Translations under genes and position numbers: made by a program | The notes under the pieces: generated by a model | The model's database searches: none | Told to the model about the DNA's origin: nothing | What the model saw: only the letters and a program-made list of their open reading frames with translations | Source: Porphyromonadaceae bacterium UBA4277 | Lineage (GTDB): Bacteria > Bacteroidota > Bacteroidia > Bacteroidales > Muribaculaceae | NCBI GenBank assembly: GCA_002395965.1 | Contig: DGVT01000133.1 | Coordinates: 1 to 5,617, forward strand | Direction of reading: 5' to 3' | Length of the DNA stretch: 5,617 nucleotides | Shown: piece after piece, positions 1-5,480 of the stretch | How positions within the stretch are numbered: the first letter of the stretch is position 1 | Layout: each line of letters begins with the position of its first letter

Positions 1-108
1 CACGAGCGTCCATCGCCTGAAGGTTAGTCTAAATAGTTTGTTCATTTTTAATTTGTTGGTTTGTTGGTTTGTTATTAATGTAAATGTTTTAGTTTCGATT
101 ATTGATTT
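1..108. other. AT-rich spacer before the repeat locus
   Basis: No gene is supportable here. Reading frames entering from the left on the plus strand stop at 18-20 and 25-27, so the last few codons of an upstream gene could lie here, but nothing confirms it. Positions 52-73 hold a short T/G-rich tandem run (TTTGTTGG repeated twice, then TTTGTT). The stretch is clearly more AT-rich than the repeat unit starting at 109. The last bases (TTTGTGTCAC, 106-115) match the left edge of the copy at 998-1007, so the repeat may begin a few bases before 109. Confidence 0.5.
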
Positions 109-195
109 GTGTCACCCCATCGGGGTTCCGCCATGCGGGTCGTTCATAGCAGGGGCTTCCGCCCCTGCCTATGTTCGACAGCCCTTTCAGGGCTT
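109..195 (+). repeat. Structured repeat unit, copy 1 (four stem-loops)
   Basis: This 87-bp unit consists of successive perfect hairpins. H1 is ACCCC-ATC-GGGGT (114-126). H2 is CCGC-CAT-GCGG (128-138). H3 is GCAGGGGC-TTCC-GCCCCTGC (149-168), which can be extended by ATAG/CTAT across a one-base bulge. H4 is AGCCCT-TTC-AGGGCT (180-194). It matches copy 2 at 84 of 87 positions. It has no credible coding capacity, although it is open in one frame. Serial hairpins of this kind are typical of single-strand substrates of IS200/RAYT transposases. Confidence 0.85.
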
Positions 196-213
196 GGACG
201 CCGCCGGCCATTC

Positions 214-322
214 ATTAGGTCGCCCTTTCAGGGCTCACCGCGGTCCGATTTCATAATTACAAAATCTGTGTGAAGCTATGATTTAGGTCGCACTTTCAGG
301 GCTTAGCGCATCGCGGTCGATT
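214..322 (+). repeat. Two degenerate tail copies of the H4 hairpin
   Basis: The H4 palindrome recurs twice after copy 1. At 222-234 it is intact (GCCCT-TTC-AGGGC). At 290-302 one stem base is changed (GCAC instead of GCCC), so the stem is imperfect. Both are preceded by TTAGGTCG and followed by related sequence: CACCGCGGTCCGATTT at 236-251 and TAGCGCATCGCGGTCGATTT at 303-322. The two copies are 68 bp apart. They look like older or partial repeat units that kept the H4 end. AGCGCATCGCG (305-315) recurs at 1088-1098 after copy 2. Confidence 0.65.
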
Positions 323-331
323 TCTCCACGC

Positions 332-355
332 CACCCAATTACAACTAAGTGGGTG
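332..355. repeat. Central inverted repeat between opposed units
   Basis: CACCCAATT (332-340) and AAGTGGGTG (347-355) pair with one mismatch around the 6-base loop ACAACT. This hairpin lies near the centre of the large palindrome formed by copy 1 and the inverted copy 3, where it would cap a cruciform. It could be chance or a remnant of a repeat junction. Confidence 0.45.
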
Positions 356-450
356 CATAAGCCCCAAAGGGGCGTTCGACAATAAGCATTGGGTGCCCAC
401 TCGGCGATACTTGTGTGCATAAGCCCCAAAGGGGCGTTCGATAATAGGCA
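353..450 (-). repeat. Direct duplication of the H4 end, 62-bp period
   Basis: A 27-bp block at 353-379 is repeated exactly at 415-441, and similarity continues for about nine more bases in each copy (CAATAAGCA and TAATAGGCA). The block contains the palindrome GCCCC-AAA-GGGGC (361-373 and 423-435), which is the minus-strand H4 hairpin. The 415-450 copy belongs to the full inverted unit 421-508. The 353-388 copy is a partial unit whose remainder (389-410, with TGGGTGCCCA) no longer resembles the rest of the repeat. This suggests local duplication or nested insertion. Confidence 0.75.
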
Positions 451-508
451 GGGGTGGAAACCCCTGCGCACGATCGCATCAACACGCTGAACTCCGAAGG
501 AGTGACAC
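421..508 (-). repeat. Structured repeat unit, copy 3 (inverted, diverged)
   Basis: Read on the minus strand, this 88-bp unit has the same order of hairpins as copies 1 and 2. H1 is ACTCC-TTC-GGAGT (491-503). In place of H2 is a weaker, shifted hairpin. H3 is GCAGGGGT-TTCC-ACCCCTGC (448-467). H4 is GCCCC-TTT-GGGGC (423-435). Sequence identity to copy 1 is much lower than between copies 1 and 2, but changes in the H1, H3 and H4 stems are compensated on the opposite arm. It ends 3 bp beyond the transposase stop codon, so its first hairpin may also act as a transcription terminator for that gene. Confidence 0.8.
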
Positions 509-511
509 TTT

Positions 512-967
512 TCAATCACTAAAAGCATAATGCTCATCATATTTAATACCATAAGCGTTAAGAAACAATTTATACTCATCTATAAACGTTCTTTTGGCAT
601 GATGTTTGGCTTGATTCAGAACATAATCGGTAGTCTTGTCAATTAAAGTAGGGCTAACCGAGAATGCACCATAACCCTCTTGCCATTCAAAATTAGAATA
701 GAACTTATCTATTGATTTTATCCACCTACTACTATTTGCCTTAACAATTCGTGCAAACTCGGAAACTGCACTCGTTTTAGGTAAAGCAAATAGAATATGC
801 ATGTGATCTTCAATTCTCCCTATTGCTACTGGTATTCCATCGTGATTTTTTATAATTCCACCTACATAGACAAATAATCGCTGTAAATCATTAACTCGAA
901 TCTTCACTGACGTTGTTTTGACGTGAAATATCAAGTGTATGTATATTCTTGTTAATGTACTTGCCAT
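512..967 (-). CDS. tnpA: IS200-like / REP-associated Y1 (HUH) transposase
   Basis: This 151-residue protein has the usual length of a single-domain Y1_Tnp (IS200/IS605 TnpA) transposase. These enzymes cut and rejoin single-stranded DNA at hairpin-marked ends through a 5'-phosphotyrosine intermediate. The HUH metal-binding motif is present as EDHMHIL (H55 and H57). The catalytic tyrosine is probably Y115 in YVLNQ, with the conserved glutamine four residues later (Q119), matching the Y-x3-Q arrangement of the family. WQEGYGAFSVS (residues 95-105) is another typical family block. No frameshift or missing key residue is seen, so the enzyme may be active. The start is the ATG at 965-967, after an A-rich leader. 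GC content is low (about 27-42% in the 60-bp blocks I counted), against roughly 60% in the neighbouring amylase gene, which suggests horizontal origin. Structured repeats bracket it closely, making a RAYT-like role likely. I cannot separate RAYT from classical IS200 TnpA without a phylogeny. Confidence 0.9.
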   Translation of the reverse strand: MASTLTRIYIHLIFHVKTTSVKIRVNDLQRLFVYVGGIIKNHDGIPVAIGRIEDHMHILFALPKTSAVSEFARIVKANSSRWIKSIDKFYSNFEWQEGYGAFSVSPTLIDKTTDYVLNQAKHHAKRTFIDEYKLFLNAYGIKYDEHYAFSD

Positions 968-1000
968 GTTAAGTGGTTGTTGAATAAATATTTGGTTTTT

Positions 1001-1087
1001 GTGTCACCCCGTTGGGGTTCCGCCATGCGGGTCGTTCATAGCAGGGGCTCCCGCCCCTGCCTATGTTCGACAGCCCTTTCAGGGCTT
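1001..1087 (+). repeat. Structured repeat unit, copy 2 (four stem-loops)
   Basis: This unit is nearly identical to copy 1. The only three differences (1011, 1013 and 1050) all fall in hairpin loops: ATC becomes GTT in H1, and TTCC becomes TCCC in H3. Hairpins lie at 1006-1018, 1020-1030, 1041-1060 and 1072-1086. It starts 33 bp upstream of the transposase ATG, facing away from that gene, so it could influence transposase transcription as well as serve as a DNA substrate. Confidence 0.85.
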
Positions 1088-1190
1088 AGCGCATCGCGAA
1101 TCATTGCATGCGTCAGCCCATATGTATTCTTATGTAACTTATAGTCTAACAATCGGAGTGAGGGCTCACTGCATCGCGACTAATTCATAA
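1088..1190. repeat. Tail of the repeat locus between copy 2 and the amylase stop codon
   Basis: AGCGCATCGCG (1088-1098) repeats 305-315. The segment AGGGCTCACTGCATCGCG (1161-1178), followed by TTCATAATTA (1184-1193), parallels AGGGCTCACCGC (230-241) followed by TTCATAATTA (250-259) in the left part of the locus. The last block therefore looks like another repeat end, and it runs into the amylase stop codon. The middle (1105-1150) shows no recognisable feature. Confidence 0.5.
1157..1170 (-). terminator. Possible hairpin terminator downstream of the amylase gene
   Basis: AGTGAG-GG-CTCACT is a perfect 6-bp inverted repeat that begins about 20 bases after the amylase stop codon in its direction of transcription. 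It has no following T-run and only a two-base loop, so it is not a classical intrinsic terminator. It may simply be part of the repeat tail; the stronger hairpins at 1041-1060 and 1072-1086 could end transcription instead. Confidence 0.25.
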
Positions 1191-4100
1191 TTAATGAACA
1201 ACTTTTCGCGTCGAGACTGTTCCGTCGGTGAAGCGCGTCACCACGATATTGATGCCGTCAAACGGACGGTTGCTCACCTTTCCGGTCAGGTCAACGTATT
1301 GCACACTTGCCACCTGCTTGCCGGCAGCGGCGTTCACATCGGTGATGGCTGTCACGACATAGTCGTAGGGTGTCGAGGCATTCACGGCCTTGATGTTATA
1401 GCCATTGTTGGCGGCGGCAGCCCGGCGCGGAGCATTGCTGCCGCTACTGCCGGCATTCACTGTGATCAGTGCATCGAAATCGACAGCCACCGAGCCATCG
1501 GTTGCCCACCCGGCAGTGTTGATACCGGTCACATCCACGGTGATGCTGCCTTCCAGGCCTGCCGCATTAATCCAGTGGGTGACGTTGGTGCGTGCCGGCA
1601 CCTCAAACACGCCATTGCCCTTATAGACGGCACACATGATGCGGGCCACCTCGTTGATTTGCGGATGGAAGAAGAAGTAGGTCTGATTGGTAAACTCACT
1701 CGTCTGCGACTGGCTCTCGAGGAAGTTACACGGTGTGTAGGTGTTCAGTTGCACGTTTTGCTGACCCTTAACAATGGGCTTGCACACCAGCTGGAGTGTG
1801 GTGTTCACGTCGTCGGTGAGGCGGCCGGTGACGTTGCTCAGCACCGAGCCTATCGAGACGCCCACCAGATGACCTGTGCTGCCGGTGAGCTTCACCCAGT
1901 TGCGCTGGGCAGTATTGCCGCGGTCATCACCGTTCCACATCTGCTTCACATAGTCGATTTGCCCGTCGGCCACGGTCTGCATCAGGTCGGCATCCACGCT
2001 GGCGTTGTAGGCATAGATGGCATCGCCATAGACGTAGCCCACTGTCAAATCCTCGGTGATGGCATAGTAGCTGTTTTCAACGCCGGTAGCCTCCACTTGG
2101 CTCAGCAGCATCTCGTTGATGTCGCCTATCTTGTGCGTCAAGCTCGGGTACTTGAAGTTGTCGTAAGAAGCTGTACCAAGTGCGACATTGAAACTATTAT
2201 TATCAATATAATAGTAACCGCCCTTTGAGTAAGTAGTGTTGGTGTAGTTCCACTGACCACCACCTTGATTCGATGGTCTTTCGTCGAATTCCTTATCAGG
2301 ATTCATGCGTTTGAAGGTCATAGCTTCACCGACTGAAGACGTGTAGTTGTCGTTGTACCACAAGAACACATCATTACCGCCATTGCTTCCGCCAATTTTC
2401 ATGAAATTATCACCAGTATAAAGATTGCCATCCTTTAATTGCAACAGGAACATTGAGTAATTGCTTGTGCCCTCGCTGACGGTTTTCTCATAGAGCTTGA
2501 TTTTTGCAGCTGCTTGCAGCCATTGGCTTGTGCCCGGCTCGAACAGGAAGTAGCTGTTGTGCACCAGTTTGGTAACATCGAGGTAGTAGCCACCGTTGTT
2601 GTAAACATAGTAGTGGTCGCCGGCAGTAAGCCCTGTAATGTTTTCTGTTTGGTTGCTTGTTCCGGTGCCGCCATTGCTGAGCACGATGTCGCACGACAGC
2701 AGGTTCTCGTTCTCGTAGTAGTACCAGGTTTTGTTGTCTTCGTCTTTCACCTTCTGAGTGAGCTCTACGCCAGGCCAGCTCTGACTGCCTTCACCTTCTA
2801 CAACAGCGTTATAGATAAACAGGTGCGGCGCCGTCTCGGTACGCACAAAGATGCGTGTGCCCGGGAGTGTCGTTTCTTCGATGATATAAGAGCGTGTGAG
2901 CTCGTTGATCACCTTGCCATCGACCAGCAGCGCTGCACGCAGCACATGCGATCCGGCACCGGTAATCTTCACCGTGCCGCTGCCGGTGAATTGTGCACTG
3001 GCAGCAGTGGGAGCGGTGCCGTCGGTAGTATAGACGATAGTCAGGTCGGAAGTGCTGGCGGTGAGGTTAACCTCTAAGTCGCCGTCGTAGATTCCGGCCT
3101 CCTTGTCGGCTTCGAGCTTGAGCAGGTTGCCTATGTATTGCTCGGTCACGTCGATGGGCTGGTGGTTGGCATAGACGAAGTAGCGGTCGCTGGTGATGCC
3201 GCTGATGGTGTGCGACTGCGAACCGCCGTCCCAGTTGATGATCAGGTTGTAGTATTCACCCTCCGAGTAGTTGGGCAGCGGGAATGTCTTGCAGTGCCAG
3301 GTCACGCCCTTCACAGTCTTCGTCTCGGTGGTCTTGTTGCCTGCCCAGCCGCCGTTGGGCTTATAATCGCTCTTGTTGCTCCACAAGTAGAGGTTGGGGG
3401 CATCGTCGGCTTGGACGTAGATTGTCACCGAGTTGGCATCTTCGCCACTCTCGGCATAGGTGTAGCTCTGCACGCTTTGCACGCTCGGATTATTGTTCAC
3501 GTCGGTAGTGATAACGCCCACCTTGAGCTGTGTGGTCTCGGTGAAGGTGAGGTCGATGCCGGCGGGATCAACGATGCGGGTCTGAGTAGAAGTGGTGGGC
3601 TCGCTGCCGTCGGTAGTATAGACGAGCGTTACCCCGTTGAGCGAGGGCTTGACGTTGATAGTGATTGAGCCATTGAAGGCGCATGTGCCGCGGCTCACGA
3701 TGGGATAGCCCGTCACGAGGCCGGCCTTGGTGTTGCTCTGCCAGTCGAGACCGGCAGTGATGCTGTAGCGGCAGATTGACGTGTGGAACACTTCTTGATA
3801 GCCTTGGGGAGTGTCGCCACCGGCTGCATCACCTAATTGCAGGCACACGTTGCCTTTAGTACCCTCCACAATCCATGTGATGCCATCGTTGCCGGTCTCA
3901 GACACCGACAGTATCTCGCTCATGTTGTGCACACCGGCAGCGCGGCGGGCCTTGATCATGTTACAGATGTGGTCGTGCCAGTCGGGGTGCATGAAGTGCG
4001 GGTAGAACAGGCACGGCGTGCCGGGCATTGCCAGGATGAAGGCGTTTGCCTCCTCGATGCTGCGGTTGGTGCGATGCTGATAGTTGTAGTTGGAGCCGTC

Positions 4101-5450
4101 GGTGGGCAGGTCCTTAAACGTGTCGTGATTATCGACGAAGGTGACTGCATAGCGGCGCATGTCGTGGTCGCCTATGAGGCCGGCATCCCTGAGCCAGCGG
4201 TAGTGACCGTCGTTGAAAGCCTCGTTGATTTTGCTCATCAGCGGGAAGTCGAAGGCGGCACTCTGGTTGGCACCTTCCATAAATGTACTGGCAATCCACC
4301 CCGAGATGTCGGTCTGCGAGCCCCAGTACTCTCCCACGCTGAACGGCGGACGCAGAATGGTGTTATATTCACCGTAGTGAACACCCTCGAAGCCCATGGC
4401 GTAGTCGTAGCGGAAGCCTATGTAGCCCAGGTCGTTGCGCAAGAAGTCGAGATATTTCACCACCTTGGCGCGGGTGTTGGGGTTGTGGTGCTGGATGTCG
4501 CGGGCCCACTCGCCCTTGCCGCCGCAGTCGGGACCACCCTTGGGGTCGCCGCCGGCACCGGCACTCTCATCGTCGCTGCACACGTCTTTCCGGTCCCACA
4601 CAATCCGCTCGGTACCATAGTTTCGCCGGCCTGCTACGATATCGTCCCAGCCCAGGTAGGCAAACTGACCGGTGTAGTCTTCCTCCGGGAAATCGAGGTT
4701 AGCCTTGGTGGAATTATAGGTTATGTTTCCGTTGTCGTTCACGAAATCCCACGTTCCGAAGCAGCCGCGGTGGTTTGCCACCACATCCTCAACGGCACCC
4801 GTTCCGGCTGCCCTATACTCACTGATGAGCTGGCGCAGCTCCGGCTCGGTGCCAAAATAGGATTTAGGCACAAAGGTTTTTGTCTCGTCGGCACTCTGGC
4901 TACCCCAACGATAGGTGTAGGTCCACGGCGAGTCGGTGCCATTGGTGCCGTGGTGGAAGTAGAACACCGGCACAAAGCCCATGCAGTCGGGCTGGTTGAT
5001 AACCATGTCGTTGGTGTATTCGAAGTATTGGCCATTTCGCCAGGCGCGCCAGGCATTACGTCCGCTGGTGTCCTGACTCTTGTTGAAACGGGTTGTTGGC
5101 GGACAGATGGTCGAGCCGCTCTGCGGCAGCCACAGCAGGTCGATGTAGGGCGCTATCTCATTCTTGTGCGCCAGCAGACTGCTCCATGTGGTCAGAGGCA
5201 CCTGCCATTCCTCGGCACTGCCCCAGCCGGCACCATACATCGTGGCCCAGGTGTAACCATCCTGCAGACCAAAGGTGTTGGAGTCCAAAAAGTTCAGAGC
5301 TCCGCCTCGCGGGCTGTTGATGGGTGTCGGAGTCCAACTGTCCCAAAAGAAGCCCTGGAGCATCACGCCGCCATAGTTGGCGGGCCAGCCCTGTGCCATC
5401 ATCAGCAGTGGCAGCAAGGTAACAGCTAATGTAAATAGTAACTTTTTCAT
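1191..5450 (-). CDS. Secreted multimodular GH13 alpha-amylase with tandem Fn3-like/CBM26 modules
   Basis: This 1419-residue enzyme is predicted to hydrolyse alpha-1,4 bonds of starch outside the cell. Residues 1-19 form a signal peptide. The GH13 barrel spans about 22-510 with all four signature regions: DVVANH (222-227), GFRYDYA with nucleophile D349, GEYWG with acid/base E374, and FVDNHD with D443. A short domain C (about 511-570) follows. Next come Fn3-like (580-665), CBM26-like (673-768), Fn3-like (776-857) and CBM26-like (865-959) modules; both Fn3-like modules carry VYTTDG. Residues 964-1098 form a beta-rich module with FKRMNP and QWN motifs, and 1104-1335 an unnamed Bacteroidales-type region. 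The last 50 residues resemble a type IX secretion sorting tail. It is far longer than single-module amylases. I chose the ATG at 5448-5450 because the signal peptide starts there; an in-frame ATG at 5550-5552 would add 34 polar residues ahead of it. The catalytic call is firm; the sorting-tail and C-terminal calls are inference. Confidence 0.93.
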   Translation of the reverse strand: MKKLLFTLAVTLLPLLMMAQGWPANYGGVMLQGFFWDSWTPTPINSPRGGALNFLDSNTFGLQDGYTWATMYGAGWGSAEEWQVPLTTWSSLLAHKNEIAPYIDLLWLPQSGSTICPPTTRFNKSQDTSGRNAWRAWRNGQYFEYTNDMVINQPDCMGFVPVFYFHHGTNGTDSPWTYTYRWGSQSADETKTFVPKSYFGTEPELRQLISEYRAAGTGAVEDVVANHRGCFGTWDFVNDNGNITYNSTKANLDFPEEDYTGQFAYLGWDDIVAGRRNYGTERIVWDRKDVCSDDESAGAGGDPKGGPDCGGKGEWARDIQHHNPNTRAKVVKYLDFLRNDLGYIGFRYDYAMGFEGVHYGEYNTILRPPFSVGEYWGSQTDISGWIASTFMEGANQSAAFDFPLMSKINEAFNDGHYRWLRDAGLIGDHDMRRYAVTFVDNHDTFKDLPTDGSNYNYQHRTNRSIEEANAFILAMPGTPCLFYPHFMHPDWHDHICNMIKARRAAGVHNMSEILSVSETGNDGITWIVEGTKGNVCLQLGDAAGGDTPQGYQEVFHTSICRYSITAGLDWQSNTKAGLVTGYPIVSRGTCAFNGSITINVKPSLNGVTLVYTTDGSEPTTSTQTRIVDPAGIDLTFTETTQLKVGVITTDVNNNPSVQSVQSYTYAESGEDANSVTIYVQADDAPNLYLWSNKSDYKPNGGWAGNKTTETKTVKGVTWHCKTFPLPNYSEGEYYNLIINWDGGSQSHTISGITSDRYFVYANHQPIDVTEQYIGNLLKLEADKEAGIYDGDLEVNLTASTSDLTIVYTTDGTAPTAASAQFTGSGTVKITGAGSHVLRAALLVDGKVINELTRSYIIEETTLPGTRIFVRTETAPHLFIYNAVVEGEGSQSWPGVELTQKVKDEDNKTWYYYENENLLSCDIVLSNGGTGTSNQTENITGLTAGDHYYVYNNGGYYLDVTKLVHNSYFLFEPGTSQWLQAAAKIKLYEKTVSEGTSNYSMFLLQLKDGNLYTGDNFMKIGGSNGGNDVFLWYNDNYTSSVGEAMTFKRMNPDKEFDERPSNQGGGQWNYTNTTYSKGGYYYIDNNSFNVALGTASYDNFKYPSLTHKIGDINEMLLSQVEATGVENSYYAITEDLTVGYVYGDAIYAYNASVDADLMQTVADGQIDYVKQMWNGDDRGNTAQRNWVKLTGSTGHLVGVSIGSVLSNVTGRLTDDVNTTLQLVCKPIVKGQQNVQLNTYTPCNFLESQSQTSEFTNQTYFFFHPQINEVARIMCAVYKGNGVFEVPARTNVTHWINAAGLEGSITVDVTGINTAGWATDGSVAVDFDALITVNAGSSGSNAPRRAAAANNGYNIKAVNASTPYDYVVTAITDVNAAAGKQVASVQYVDLTGKVSNRPFDGINIVVTRFTDGTVSTRKVVH
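2574..3713 (-). repeat. Intragenic tandem duplication: (Fn3-like + CBM26-like) x 2
   Basis: Within the amylase gene, a pair of modules occurs twice. The Fn3/chitobiase-like modules are encoded at 3456-3713 and 2880-3125, and the CBM26-like modules at 3147-3434 and 2574-2858. The Fn3-like copies share VYTTDG followed by a Ser/Thr/Ala-Pro-Thr segment, and the DNA for this motif is identical over 20 bases (3018-3037 and 3606-3625). The CBM copies share APxL(Y/F)(L/I)(W/Y), W(A/P)G and a (D/N)GG turn with a following (S/N)xT. Aromatics W690, W702, Y880 and W892 are candidate starch-contacting residues. Away from these motifs the copies are well diverged, so this is an old duplication or two acquisitions of the same module pair. 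Confidence 0.7.
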
Positions 5451-5480
5451 TTTTATATCAGTTTTAGTTTTACTTTCCCT
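5451..5480 (-). promoter_or_regulatory. A-rich translation leader of the amylase gene
   Basis: Reading toward the ATG, the sequence is AAAACTAAAACTGATATAAAA. It has no GGAGG-like element, as is normal for Bacteroidota, where A-rich unstructured leaders replace strong Shine-Dalgarno sites. This supports the start at 5450. I found no convincing Bacteroidota promoter (TAnnTTTG with an upstream TTG) between here and the window edge, so the promoter is unidentified or lies further upstream. Confidence 0.4.

Larger units (their letters stand above)
109..1190. mobile_element. IS200/RAYT-type locus: Y1 transposase gene flanked by structured inverted repeats
   Basis: One small HUH transposase gene lies between GC-rich palindromic units. 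On the left are a plus-oriented copy (109-195) and a minus-oriented copy (421-508); on the right is a plus-oriented copy (1001-1087). The units nearest the gene are inverted relative to each other and share the perfect 7-bp inverted repeat GTGACAC (502-508) and GTGTCAC (1001-1007). They lie 3 bp past the stop codon and 33 bp before the start codon. There is no tnpB or other passenger gene. This layout fits either an IS200-like element or, more likely because there are several diverged units, a REP-associated tyrosine transposase (RAYT) with its REP/BIME-like repeats. The family-level inference comes from known RAYT organisation. Exact element ends cannot be defined from one copy. Confidence 0.65.

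Noticed and set aside
38..256. Open frame of 72 codons on the plus strand
   Set aside because: It starts at TTG and consists mostly of repeat copy 1 read as protein. The same peptide (CHPxGVPPCGSFIAGA) appears from copy 2, as expected from a repeat, and the DNA constraint is on hairpins rather than codons.
109..450. CRISPR array
   Set aside because: The repeats are not evenly spaced, occur in both orientations, are themselves multi-hairpin units, and have no cas genes nearby.
109..508. Structured non-coding RNA or riboswitch gene
   Set aside because: The hairpins and covariation could suit an RNA, but copies occur in both orientations around a transposase gene, which fits DNA-level repeats better. 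No promoter was seen. RNA-seq could reopen this.
283..579. Open frame of 98 codons on the minus strand
   Set aside because: It overlaps the 3' end of the transposase gene in another frame and then reads through inverted repeat copies. The peptide repeats itself (APLGLMHT and TPLWGLCTH) because of the DNA duplication.
999..1190. Open frame of 63 codons on the plus strand
   Set aside because: It is a translation of repeat copy 2 and its tail, with no domain and no translation signal. Frames like this are easily misannotated as hypothetical proteins.
1194..2228. 344-codon open frame antisense to the amylase C-terminal region
   Set aside because: It has a composition typical of antisense frames (His, Val, Gly, Ala-rich) and no family resemblance. 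The amylase frame explains this DNA.
3837..5429. 530-codon open frame antisense to the amylase
   Set aside because: It is a Val/Ala/His-rich mirror of the amylase reading frame in GC-rich DNA, with no recognisable domain. The sense strand has all GH13 motifs.
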